A stretch of DNA of 64,000 bases from Centroberyx gerrardi (Eukaryota; Chordata; Actinopteri; Beryciformes; Berycidae). A program made the position numbers and the translations under genes. The notes beneath the pieces were generated by a model. That model searched no databases. It saw only the letters and a list, made by a program, of their open reading frames with translations, and was not told the DNA's origin. The stretch covers positions 19,990,260-20,054,259 of the forward strand of contig NC_136005.1 in NCBI RefSeq assembly GCF_048128805.1. The letters run 5' to 3'. Below, piece after piece: positions 1 through 25,527 of this stretch. The stretch's first letter is position 1. Every line of letters begins with the position of its first letter.

Positions 1-143
1 TTGTGAATCACATCATATGTGAGAATACACAATTTTGGTAAAATGTCCTACCCCAGCTCAATAGGGGGCAGAGTAGCAAAGCCCTGCAGTATGGCGTCGC
101 TGCTCTTCATCCTGTGACACGGTATTTACAGAGCATGCGCACG

Positions 144-229
144 CTCCTCTTCCTTTTTCCAGTGCAGCGGAGTCAAAACCCCAGTCTTTGGCTCCGGGCT
201 CCTGTTATAGGAGACAAAAAGACTGCAAA

Positions 230-232
<3 letters not shown>
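144..232 (+). promoter_or_regulatory. rpl5: rpl5 5' end: TOP tract and first exon carrying only the start codon
   Basis: A pyrimidine run at about 144-160 (ctcctcttcctttttcc) looks like the 5' terminal oligopyrimidine tract of ribosomal protein mRNAs, which couples translation to mTOR signalling. The leader then runs to an ATG at 230-232, followed at once by a splice donor (gtttgt) at 233. A first exon that ends exactly at ATG is the known vertebrate RPL5 arrangement, and the next exon begins with codons for GFVKVV. The exact transcription start is inferred from the tract. Confidence 0.75.
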
Positions 233-5775
<5,543 letters not shown>

Positions 5776-5815
5776 AGTGTTGGCCTTCTGCGTTCCCAAT
5801 GCAAACATTTGTTCT

Positions 5816-5821
5816 AATAAA
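5816..5821 (+). terminator. rpl5: rpl5 polyadenylation signal AATAAA
   Basis: AATAAA lies 41 bases after the rpl5 stop codon, giving the short 3' UTR typical of ribosomal protein genes. Confidence 0.85.
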
Positions 5822-6675
5822 TCTATTGAAAAAGATTCAAACCTTTTTGTGCTTACATTTTTCATACTGGATTGTGTATTTACTGACCAACTTGTTGGGA
5901 ATATCAGGGACATCTTGATCCCCATTTTCGTTTAGAGACTGTTAATTTTAGGAGGCAACTGTGCAGCATAGATATAACCTCAACACTCAATGGCGCTATG
6001 ACGTGGGCTGATGGTCTAGTGCTGAAAGTGATGTAAGCTGTACATTCCTTGAGGCGTGCAATGAAAGACTTTATTCATATTTGATGTGCAATTTCACCAT
6101 GCTCCTGAGCCATATGCTGAATTTGTTTTTCCCAACTCAGAAAAGCAATTGGGTGTCTTCAACTGAGATACAAGTCGTTTTTTGTTTTTTTTGTTTGAAC
6201 TATACACTTGTTCTTGGTTATGATTTAGGGAAATTGACATGATGGGGAAAGGTACATGTAAAACCAAAGTGTTCAAACAAATTACCCAAATATGTGGGGA
6301 CATAAAATGCAAGTTGAGCAAGCACTTTCACTGTAGCTTCAGACTTATCAAGGTCACTTCAGGATATTTTGAGTCAAATTAATTACTGCTCTCATGGCTC
6401 AAGAAATTTCAGTTGTCATTTTGGTTAAATATACTTGAGACACAATGTTGCGGGATTATTTCTTGGTCAATATGAAAGTGGCATTTCTTGATGGCTGCAA
6501 AATGAATGGTACTTTAAGATAAAATATGTGAAATATGCCTTTAAAAGTTGAGTAAAAGGGGAAACTTTCGCATCGTTACCCCTTATACTCTCCACAGTGA
6601 AAATGATTGTCCATTTTACTGAAAATCTTTAGTGGAGGAATTTATCTTTCAGTCTGTGCAATACTTGCTTATTCA
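5822..6675. other. Convergent rpl5/dipk1a intergenic space and dipk1a 3' UTR
   Basis: No coding sequence seen. The likely dipk1a poly(A) signal on the minus strand is TTTATT at 6070-6075 (AATAAA in reverse). The dipk1a 3' UTR would then run from 6675 down to about 6050, leaving roughly 230 bases between the two convergent transcripts. Confidence 0.6.
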
Positions 6676-15246
<8,571 letters not shown>

Positions 15247-16250
15247 GGCAAATACAGAACATCTCACATCAGCCACTGAAGCAGTAAATTCACCATTCAA
15301 TCTCGTGAAACGGACTTTTGAAAAATATGCTTCATATTAGGCTACGCCTCCTGGGCTACTTAGGGAATTGCCCAAATAATTTAGCGTCACTAATTCTATC
15401 GGTAATACCGTGGATGTCAGCTTTGATGCTGCAAGGCGGCAGCCTGAGCTACACGCTACAGCTGCGCCGGCGACTGCAGCAAAGTGAGTTTTATATTGGC
15501 CATTCGCATGTCCTGTCCGATATTTCAGTTTGACGAACGTGGGCATTACAAAATTATATATTTGAAAACGTAGGAGGAAGAATAACAGTTTGTCACCTTT
15601 TGTTTTTCATTTTGTAAAAGTTTTAGTGTGTTTTAGAATATCCTAAATACTAATTTCTTGATGTATCCTAATAATAGTTCCTGTCCTGAAGCGAAAAACG
15701 AAAGTTGTTTCTTAGCAACTGCCTCCTGTTTGGTCCAACCTGTACAGCACCTGCTAGCATAAACAGATGTTAGCTAGCCATATAACAAGTAAATGTTGCA
15801 ATATTAGCTTGTACAAGCACCTATAACCAACATGAAGGAACAGCAAACAGGTAGCAAAGAACAGTCAATGCTTAAAAAGTTTGACCTGCAGGTTAAATCA
15901 GTTACTCAACAAGTTCTTTACTGAATGAATGATTCAGTGCCTAATGTTACTAACTATGAAATGAATTTAGTAAGTAAAAAATATTGTTTAGCAAAGTAAG
16001 GTTGTGGGTCAGTTGGCCAGAGGTGGAAGGGAATTAATGTTAATTCTTGTAGCTAGACCTTTGCTAACAGTTAAGTTTGAGCTTACTTGTAGCATTTTGA
16101 TGGAACTTTACAATTTTACTCCACTAACACATTTCAAACACATTAACTACTTAGTGCATTAGTAAAGTTTGTCACTAAACTCTCACTTGCGGGAAGCTTA
16201 CATAAGAGGAGGATCTTGTTGGCTACACCTCTATCAGAAAATGTCCATTT
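15247..16250. other. dipk1a 5' flank, no gene recognised
   Basis: This holds the dipk1a 5' UTR and promoter on the minus strand. No TATA box is obvious. A GC-richer patch lies at about 15420-15480 (cggcagcctgagc, ctgcgccggcgactgcag). No coding exon is supported on either strand. Confidence 0.5.
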
Positions 16251-17058
16251 AGGATGACGATGATCTCAGTGGAAGATCAGAAAGGTCTCCTGAGTGTCTT
16301 TCTCGGAGGGAAAATGGAGTCTAAAAGCTCACAGTCAGAAGCAGGCTTATCTAGTAGGAGGAGCACAAAGTCTGGTACAAGAGAACAGACTGTGAACTAG
16401 AAGCACTGCAGCTTCAAAACACAAATCTGCCAAATGCATTTTAGGGCTTAGGCTACATCTGCATTAAATGGATGTCTTTCCTCCTGTCAGTGGATATTCT
16501 TTAACTGTGAGAAAGCAGGGCTAACAGGTGTAAAATCCCCCTGACAACTCTTATTTATGTGCTTGCATGCTGTCAGGCCTGTCTGTTAACATTAGCATTA
16601 TCATGACACTTAAAAGCAGAGATTTCAGGTTTATCGTTTCTCATTTTGGACTTCTGGCGCACTGCAATGATAAATGCTGCAAATTCCTTAAGTGTATAAG
16701 ATTTCTCATCCTATCTTATATTTGATAAGATTTGTGTTCTTGGTTCTACTGTAGGATATAAGAGCTGTAGTGTGTGTCTTATGAAGGACGAGATACACCG
16801 GGTGTTGAAGCTGAGGTTGAGTCTCAAGGGAGCACAGTAAGGGAAGGTACTGCGTACTCAATACAGCACATACCACATACAGCACATGTGTAGTCATCCA
16901 TCAAAAAGAGAACTTAGCCTTTTGGCTGTTTGTTAGGCTACTTTTCAATGATTGTATTTCATGAAAAACATTGTCACAGAAGACAGATTGAGGCACAAGA
17001 ATTAAGAAGTAACATGGCAAAGCTGTGATAGTTGTATAATTGCTAAATCCTTTTCCAG

Positions 17059-17177
17059 AGATACAGAGAGATCGTTAGAATAGACACAAACAAAGCTGGC
17101 GCCAAAGACCAGACTATTGGATTCACTGGAAGAGGAGCTACTGTAAGAGTTAGAGGACAGAAATTGCATGGGAAAAG
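17059..17177 (+). other. Open exon-like block of unknown identity
   Basis: A good acceptor (ttttccag, ending 17058) and a donor (gtattt at 17178) bracket 119 bases open in one frame. It encodes a basic, Gly-rich stretch (for example IGFTGRGATVRVRGQKLHGK). It is not coiled-coil-like, so it does not fit ccdc18 well, and I do not recognise it. The other two frames contain stops. It may be chance or an alien exon in the pseudogene interval. Confidence 0.25.
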
Positions 17178-18149
17178 GTATTTGCTGTGATTATGTAATG
17201 TCGATTACCTTGAGGCACTTTGTTTGAGTGGGATGATCAGATAAAATATTCTATTTCCATATACCACCAACAAGTCAAACGACAAAGACATAAAGCCCGT
17301 ATTGATGCAGAGAGGAAAGCAGTGTTTTAAGTTTTGTTCTTGCCAGCAATGCTGGCAGGCACCAGTGTCTTTGGATGTCCAGTTAACTCACAAGAGCATG
17401 TTGAGGGACAATATGTTTAACTAAGCTGGCAGAGGACGATGTTTCATTTAATTTCTGTGGCAGTGCTACTCTAGATGTTTGTTGAATGTGGGCCTATAAT
17501 TGTTAATCATGTTTAGTATTACTGACATGAAATAAACTTACCATTCACTCACCAATTGCAATTTCAATTTCTGTGTTATCGCATAAAACTGAACTGTTGG
17601 AAGTATGGAGTTGTATAGGAGAAATGGATGGTTAATTATTTGACATGTTTACAGTTAGTTACTCTGTGACTTGTAGTACACTACAAGTACTTGCTCTGCC
17701 TCATAAGTAGAGTGGCATCATTTGAGGCAGGTATCATTTGATCAGAGTGGTTTGGGGTTTTTCCACTGTGCTGAGGTGACACGGGGGTGGCGTTTGTTAC
17801 TTGAGATATAGTGAGGTCATCAATATATGCCTGTATCATCATGCATTTGTTAAAGTCTGATGTAGTGAAGGCCTCCTCCACAAACATAGACTTTTAGAAT
17901 TTATTTAGACATTGGAAAAGGTCATCATGCGATTTTAATTTACCATTCCTTAACAATAAGGAATTGTAAATTGTAAAGAATTGGAAATAATTAATTCTTG
18001 TTTAGCCTAATAGTCTACAACTACTAATTATATTGTCATTTCACTACCATCCACCACAACTCAATAAACAGAACTAAAAGACAAACATGTCATTAACTCA
18101 GTTACACAACACATCCAGAATTTTTCCATGCCCACTTTTAAGTACGCCT

Positions 18150-18508
18150 TCACTACAAAACACAGCCTTTTAATGTATTCAGCACCTGAGTATATCATTG
18201 AGTTGCTTCATCCATACCAGACCACAAGGTCCCTTAGGTCTTCCAACCAAGGTCTCTTGGTTGTTCCAATATGCAGACTGAAGTCAAAAGGTGATAAAGC
18301 TTTTGCAGCAATGGCACCTAGACTGTGGAACAGTCTGCCTCCGTTTGTAAGATTGTCTGAATCCGTTACTACTTTTAAATCACGTCTCAAGACACATTTT
18401 TATGGTTTGGCTTTTAACTGATTGTACTTCTGTGTTTCTGTCTGTTTCCATTTTCTCTGTAAAGCACTTTGTAAACTCTGTTTTTTGAAAAGTGCTATAT
18501 AAATAAAG

Positions 18509-18543
<35 letters not shown>
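18150..18543 (+). mobile_element. 3' tail of an L2/CR1-type LINE, 5'-truncated
   Basis: Codons at about 18180-18420 encode the C-terminal end of the reverse transcriptase polyprotein typical of fish L2-type LINEs (SLRSSNQGLLVVPICRLKSK, then APRLWNSLPPFVR and FKSRLKTHFYGLAF). A 3' UTR follows with the familiar end aagcactttgtaaactctg ... gtgctatataaataaag and a (TTA)n tail at 18509-18542. No upstream reverse transcriptase core is present. It is a dead, 5'-truncated insertion inside the ccdc18 relic. Confidence 0.85.
18509..18542 (+). repeat. (TTA)n microsatellite forming the LINE tail
   Basis: About eleven TTA units follow directly after the LINE 3' end. Such a simple-repeat tail is usual for this LINE type. 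Confidence 0.95.
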
Positions 18544-21500
18544 CCAAACTATGAACCACACATTGTATCAAATCAAGTAAAACCAGCCCCCCCTCCCCCC
18601 CTTCTTAGTGCAGACCTCTCAGAGAACAGATCATACGTAGCTAAAAAGACACATTTAATTGTCAAAACAATGCTTTCAGTAGCCCACAATTTCAATCTCA
18701 TAACAGTGCAATACTTTAATTGCAATACTTTAATAATATAAAATGGGAATATACAAGTGTGGGAATAGTCAGTAGAATTCATAATAGCATAAAAAGCCAA
18801 TAGTATGTTTTGCCGGTTTACAATCATCCATGACGAAAATGAGGGGGAAAAAAGCCTGATGCAATAGTTCATGACAGACTGGGGCAGTTAATGTTGGATC
18901 AAATAAATGGCGATATGCATGCTAAAAATAAAAATGTTCTACTAAAGGGAAATGTTGCTTAAAGGTATTGCTCTCCATAATTAAGGTAATCATAATAACT
19001 GATAATCAAAACCTGCAGTCAATCCTGATACAGAGCTGACCCAAGAAAAAGTAGCTGTGATTAGTCTTCCCCCTTGTGGCGACTGCCATGTATTACAGCT
19101 ACAGAGAAAAACCATCCATCTGATAGCGTATCAGAAACAACTGGAAGAGAGGGCTATATCATTTTTATCAACTGTGGAGAACGATGGTGAATTACAGCTG
19201 AATGTGATGACAGTTGCGAAATGTGTGCACTCATATGAGGGAGAGTGACAGACTTATAGTAATGTGAAAAATGAATGAAGCCAAAGAGAAGGATCTCCAG
19301 GAAGTAATGGAGGATTCCAAGAGGACTTACTCTGAGTGCAAGAGAAGTGTAATGTCACAAATCTTTTTTTAGTGATCCAGGGTGTTGTGAGCACTGTGAT
19401 ACCCATCTGTTCAGCTGCAGCAGGATCAGAGGTATTTTCAGAAAGCAACGCTAGAGAGAGGCTTCTTCTCACCACAGGACAAGAGAGTAGAGCGGACAGA
19501 CTTAAAAACTCCCTCACCCAGTTCAAACACTCAACCGTGTTTCAATGTTTATCTCACTGATTGATTTGCAAGGTTATCCCTCTTGTGAACCTTGTAAGAA
19601 AATCAAGTTAACATTTGGTAGCACTTTTTTTTTTTCTGCAATGAGTTTGTCATATCAATATTTGGGAGTCAGAGATGAAAGCCAAACAAGATCAGGAGGC
19701 CTTGCGCACTCTTTGAGCTGAGATGGAAGAGGCTACAGCAAAGGTCAGACTGCAGTTATTACTGGAGTTGTTCCCTTCCAACATCAATGACTTACGTCTC
19801 CACCATACTCTCAAACTCTGTCAGTACACCTCAACATTCACTTTCCTCAGAAGTAGACATGTTTCTAAAGGCAGTGAATTAACTCACTGTTTAGGAGGCA
19901 GAGGTAATAATCCAAACAACAAAAGTCTATGAGGGTGAGATTCCTCTCCAAACATTTTTTTTTTTTACATCACAGACAAATCATAATTATGTATGGAATG
20001 TCATTTCTGGAATTATACTGTTTTCACTGTATATTACAGAGCAAACTCCTTTCAGTGTGTATCATGCAAAATATTAGATAAACCTTTTCTTGATGAGCAT
20101 GTGGAATGGAGACCTTCAACATTATTTGGAATGCCTTTCATTCCCCACTCTACTGTCTCTGATGTGGTTCTGTTAGGTTTTTGGAGACCGCATTATCAAT
20201 GTGTCACAGTGATTTTAACTGCTGAGCAGATTGAGGCAGCAAAGGACTGGTATGACAGCGAAAATCCAAAGAAGCATGATGAGGAAGCCATTAAATAACA
20301 CATTTCCTGTCAACTGACCCAATTTCGTTTTAAAGGGTTAGAATATTGTATGCAATGTTTGACCACAACAATGTAATCTGACATAAATATTCTTACATTA
20401 CAGGACCAGGGTCAGATGTTGATGATGCTGTCTGCATTTTTTTTTTTTTTTGTCACATGAGCATGTCTGGGGGTTTCGGAAACACAAACACTCCATTGTA
20501 GATAAGCGTACCAAACTATATTCACTCACATTCTTCCTCTTAAAACACAGCAGGCTTTTATGGGTCGCTCCACAGACTGAATCACCCCAAAGCAAAGGAT
20601 GTTTTTTTCCTGAAATAGATGTCATATCACTTAATAGCTTGCTGTTTTATTTCTTCTGTTTTGAAAATTACAGCGGTTTAGAACTTGGATTCCTGTACAG
20701 GGTAAAAGAAACAGCATGTTTGAGTGAGGTAAAGCACAATCATGAGTAAGACATAAAAACACATATTTTTGCATTGGTACTTTATTGTAGCCTATAGCAA
20801 TTTATCAGTGGTTGTAATTGATTCACAGTGGATCAAGATGTTTCCAAGTGATGTTTCTGAGTGTGTGTGTTTTAATAGGTCACCAGCCTGAAGGAGGAGC
20901 TGGAGAAAGAGAAAACATTTGTCTCACAGGAACAGGAGATGGGAGAGAGAGCTGAAAGACCAGGAAGCCAGTGGCCATCCAATTTTACATTCAGTTTCTA
21001 TTAGACATTAGTATTAGATTAGGGGATGAATGCCACATCTCCACTTTGTTAACCTTAAAATTATCTTAACTCAATCTAGATACTTTTGTTGGCTAACCCT
21101 TGATTCTCCTCAATGTTAGGGTGTACATTATAGGTTTCATTAGGTTTGAATCATCAAATCAAATGTCATTTTGTTTGTGCTTCTGTGGGTGGTCAGCCTG
21201 AGGACGAGCTGGAGTAAGAAAATTGCTAATTTGCAAATTTATTCTCATAATAGCACATGAAGTATGGCCCCAACCAAGAATCACTCATTGGTCCACAATC
21301 CAGATCACCTTGGGATACCCTAGGTCTATTTTTATTCACTGTAATCAGTAGTTAATGATGAATCGTAATGACTTCCTTTGCCTGACATCAATTGTCCTGT
21401 CCTGTGTGTGTTTCTGTGCATGTGACCCAGCTGAGGGAGGAGCAGCAGCTGAAGAAAGAGAAAACACTGTCCGTCAAGCTAGAGATACAGAGGGCACTAG

Positions 21501-22666
21501 CCGCACAGGAGCTTGAGAAATAAAGAGCACAGGCCTAGAGAGAGGTGGCAGAGAGTGCAGCAGGCCTGTCTGCTGGGAGCGATGCATGAGAAAGAGACCC
21601 TGCAGCAGTCCAGCACATCATGTGAGACAACACTCTACCCTTGTGCCAGACCACCACTAATTGGTTGTTATAGCTGCTATAAATTGTGATCAAACTTTCC
21701 ATTTTTCCCCATCACTCACGGCTCTCTCTGACCGCCATCTGGGAATAACCATGTCTAGTGTGAGAATAATTTAGATAGAGCCTGAAGAGCTCTTCCTTTA
21801 CTTTTGCTCATGTAGGTCACTGACATAAAAAAGACATTTCCTTGAAAATTGAATGTAGCATGTAATGAGATTAAATATGTGCTAGTTCAGGCACTCTAGA
21901 CCTTTGGATGTTCTAATAGCTGCTCTTGTCTCTTGACATGTGATCATTAAGACAGAAAGCTTGGCTATGCAGTGTATTTGTGCCTGCCTTACTTGAAACA
22001 TGTTTAGCTTCTGTTTGTTTCTTTTTTTATCACAGGCTTTCTTTGTTTGGTGTTAGCTATTTCGTTTCAGTTAAATGTTTGAAGCCTCTGAGGGCCACAG
22101 GACATAATTGCTACAGCTTTCAAAGCACATTATTCACACTAGTATAGTATTGTGAATACTATTGTTGCTATTATGCTCCCATCACATGCAATACAGTCTT
22201 GTTCAGCGCATGTTTTCCAGCAGTGTTCAATAGGGAGCTAATTCTTATTATCATAAAGATATCCCTTAATTGTGCATAATTGTTGTGTGTGTCTTTGACA
22301 ACACATGCAGTGAGAAATGTGTCACTGCAAATTGGACTGTGCTCACAGTTTTGGATTGTAACAGAATACAATCTCTAATCTGAAGACCTCATGAAATGTT
22401 GGGGTGAATTTCTGTGTATTTCAGTCAAATCAACATTTCACTTGTTTGAAATGCCTCAATTCCCAAGGGTCTGGATTAGCCGGGTACCTTTGTAATGTTT
22501 TCTAAAATATTTTGCTCTTCCCTTTAACTTGGGCTTCAGTGAGTGAGTGTAAAATGTCCTTTTGCTCAGGGTGATATGAAGTCTTGTGACTCACCCGATT
22601 GTAATGGTGAGTACTGAGAGCTGGCTGTTTTCAGATGATTTCCTGACATGTGCTAGGGCGTTAGGC

Positions 22667-22921
22667 TATAAAAAGGCAAGTATCACCAGCGGTGCAGTTT
22701 ATTTGTAAGCGACAGAAGGAGTAGTTTATGCTGTTCAGAGGATTCAAGTGAAGAACATCAGCGAGTGTAGAGGCATCATAACCATTGCTATCGCTCCGCT
22801 TTGAAGAATCATCGCACTGCTTGAGACTTGTTCACTGTGGTGCTTAGCTGTTGTGTAGTAGGTCGCTCAGTGCTGCTGTGTTGATTTCCCGGGTGTGTTA
22901 GTTAGGCTTTTGACACTGGAC
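22667..22921 (+). promoter_or_regulatory. TATA-like promoter and leader before an open ccdc18 exon pair
   Basis: TATAAAAA at 22667-22674 in the context ggctataaaaaggc is a strong TATA match. A leader of about 220 bases follows, then an ATG at 22922 in frame with the ccdc18-like exon. No splice acceptor suited to an internal ccdc18 exon is evident in front of that ATG, so this could be a secondary or captured promoter. The stretch could also be part of an unrecognised LTR. No transcript evidence is available. Confidence 0.35.
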
Positions 22922-23553
22922 ATGAGTAAGTGTCCGAGTGAGCTGACTGAGAGGGAGCAGGAGTTACTGAAAGTTCGGCGAGACAGTGACACTAAAGCCG
23001 CTGAACTGGTCAAGATGGAGAAGATGCTGCAGCAGACCAAGGACCTGTTTGACAAGAAGGCTGAGTCTGGTCCAGAAAACAAGGGTTACCAAGAGAACAT
23101 GGGTCTGTATCAGAATCACCAAACATGTTAAAAGGTGCATGCATGGGTAATGTAATGGTATCTTTGTATTTGTACCTGTTCACTTTCATCATGACTTGAC
23201 TGCCTTCGTAACTTGAGCTCCCCATTCTATCCCTGTTTATTTTGATAGGCCTTAGATTTTCAAGTTATAGTGCTCCTGTATCATAAAGGCTCTTGGTTAG
23301 TGGTTGTAGTTTCTGATTGTGTCTCCCGGTCTGTTGTAGTGGAGGACCTAGAGGAAAAAGTGCGTTCCAGCAGACGGTACAGGAGAAACTCCCTCCACCA
23401 CACACAGATGTTGGAGAGCCAGATGAAAACAGTGAAAGGCGAGCTGGTAGACACGTTGGACCACCTTCAGGAGTTACGCAATGTCTTGCGCCGGTCACAG
23501 CAGAAAGCAGAAGAGCGTAAAGCCGCCATGGAGAAACTGGCCGCAGGGCTCAG
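22922..23553 (+). pseudogene. ccdc18: Two intact ccdc18-derived coiled-coil exons (possible short transcript)
   Basis: Exon 22922-23084 encodes an uninterrupted coil starting MSKCPSELTEREQELLKVRR. It joins in frame to exon 23340-23553, which begins EDLEEKVRSSRRYRRN and contains LDHLQELRNVLRRSQQKAEE, ending at a good donor (gtgagc). Donor and acceptor phases agree, giving about 125 open codons. These match the human CCDC18 segments around ELSKMEKEIMHLKRD and LRQLQELRDVLQKAQL (recalled). They are the best preserved part of the relic. No in-phase next exon is evident, so a full protein is unlikely, but a short transcript from the upstream TATA box cannot be excluded. Confidence 0.6.
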
Positions 23554-25494
23554 GTGAGCCACCAGCTCTGCAGCCTCTCATCGCTTTTGATTTTCGGTGA
23601 GATCTCGACCTTTTCAAGCTCCGCTACGCCAATCAAGTTTTAATGTCTGACCCAGCATCATGCGTCCCCCTCAACAAAGCTGTGCAGAGGTTACATCTAA
23701 CAAGACGGCGCCCACACCCTGGAGAGTGGTTCAATGGTAGCACAAAGAAACTTGAGCTGCTGTGTTGGTCCTCACTCTGTTCTCCTCCACGTCAACAACG
23801 AGGCTATGACACCTCAAAGCTTGCCATCAAAAAGCTAATGTCAAAAGACTTAACTTCTCTAATTATGTAACCTGCGTCTGACAAATCATTAGAAATAGCT
23901 TCTTATTCTGTGCAATCCTCCATTTTTGCTCTTCTCACATTAACCTCAGCGCCAAGTTTAAAAGTTTGGTGTTGATAAATACTGTGAACTTTTTTTCTTT
24001 TGTTACTTTTTTCCCAGCATTTGATTCTCTGTATGTCCTATGTGGAAACAATACTCAATTTAAGCCGATTCAAAATGACCCTGCACACACCAGTGGGAAA
24101 GGCATTGAATGGCTCTGAAACATGTATGAAGTATTGTGCTCCAGATGTTATGAAATATTTTTTTTTTTTCCGAGTGATGTTATGAAAGATGGAGACCGCA
24201 CATGCTCTCATCTCAGAAGCAATAATCAGTGGTATACAGCCCTTAAAAATATTTCCTGATCAACTCTGAGGAATGTTTCCTATGGTTTGCCCTTGACCTC
24301 AGTACATCTTTGTATGCTCATCCGTTTATGAAAAGAAAATATCTGTATGATTTTGGCTTTATTTGGAAGTTTTCCCTCTGCTTCCCTGGGATCAGCGCTC
24401 TCTTATTGTTTCATGAACCCAGCTTTTGCTCATCTTCCAACATGTAATCTTTTACAGCACCCGTGAAACTCCCAGACTGCCAATATGTTACATTGTGAAT
24501 TGTGTTTTCTGATGGAATGCTGGCAGTTAGTTGACTAATTGGTCATTATGATCTCATTATGATTTTTGCATGTTGTATGAATTGTTTCCTGGAAAATGAT
24601 GTATCTCCAGTGTCACAACAGAAAATATGCCTTGGGCTGTGATAAACAATACAGATGCCATTTTGTGTTTATACCTTTGCAGGACAAAAATATAGAAAAC
24701 ATAGGAAAACTGTTCAAATTTGTCCATTAAATGTACTATTTGAAAAATCTTTTTGGGGTGACACTCCTAAAACACACAGATAATGTCCTGGGACATCATA
24801 CCTAGGGCTCACTCTTATGTGGATGGATTATTATATTAGAGACAGAGTTTGACACAGAGCTGTATTACTTTGCTGCAACACCGATTTCCCAGATGACAGA
24901 GAAGCGTCTTCAGTACTGCTGAGAATATTGCAGTGTTTTGACTTTGACTGTGGGATCAATGGTCTATTGTCTTTTCCCTGCAGTGAATCATCTGAAAGCC
25001 TTATTCATGTCTTCCCTGTGGCAAAGACATGATCTCACTTAATTTAGCACTGCTTGTTTTACGGATTGTCACATGCTGTGAGGCTATGGGGGGGATTTCA
25101 TCTGCTGGCCCTGACCAAGACATTTTACACTACAGTACCATTGTAGGGCAAAGTCATATGGAGTGTTCATTATTTATAGCTCCAGTCTGGGATTTCCTTA
25201 CATGTCTTCTGATTTTGAGGAATGCTGTATGCTTGCTTCATAAGTCAAAAATAGCTCCATACCTTTGCTGTTATGAAAGTGATGAAGATTATATTATATG
25301 AATATTATATAATATGAATGTGTGCGTCCTTGTGTGGGTGCCCGTATATCTGTATATTTAACTCAGCCACACTCAAAGTGAATTGAATTGGATTCATAGT
25401 GATTTGGAGGAGAAGAAACAATAAGTTATACATAGGGACACCTAAAGAGATGCAGGAGGAAGTTGAGGAGCTTCAAAAAGCCCTACAGGCACAG

Positions 25495-25498
<4 letters not shown>

Positions 25499-25525
<27 letters not shown>
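25499..25525 (+). repeat. (AC)n microsatellite interrupting a ccdc18 relic exon
   Basis: About 13 AC units directly follow codons for ELQKALQAQQ and replace the expected exon end or donor. Confidence 0.9.

Positions 25526-25527
<2 letters not shown>

Noticed and set aside
21191-21220. Second copy of the cagcctgagg.cgagctggag exon start
   Set aside because: Similar to the ccdc18 relic at 20879 for only about 25 bases, then diverges with an immediate stop; too short to call a separate exon.
22500-22921. Possible solo LTR (TATA box, leader)
   Set aside because: No terminal TG...CA inverted repeats or target duplication could be defined.
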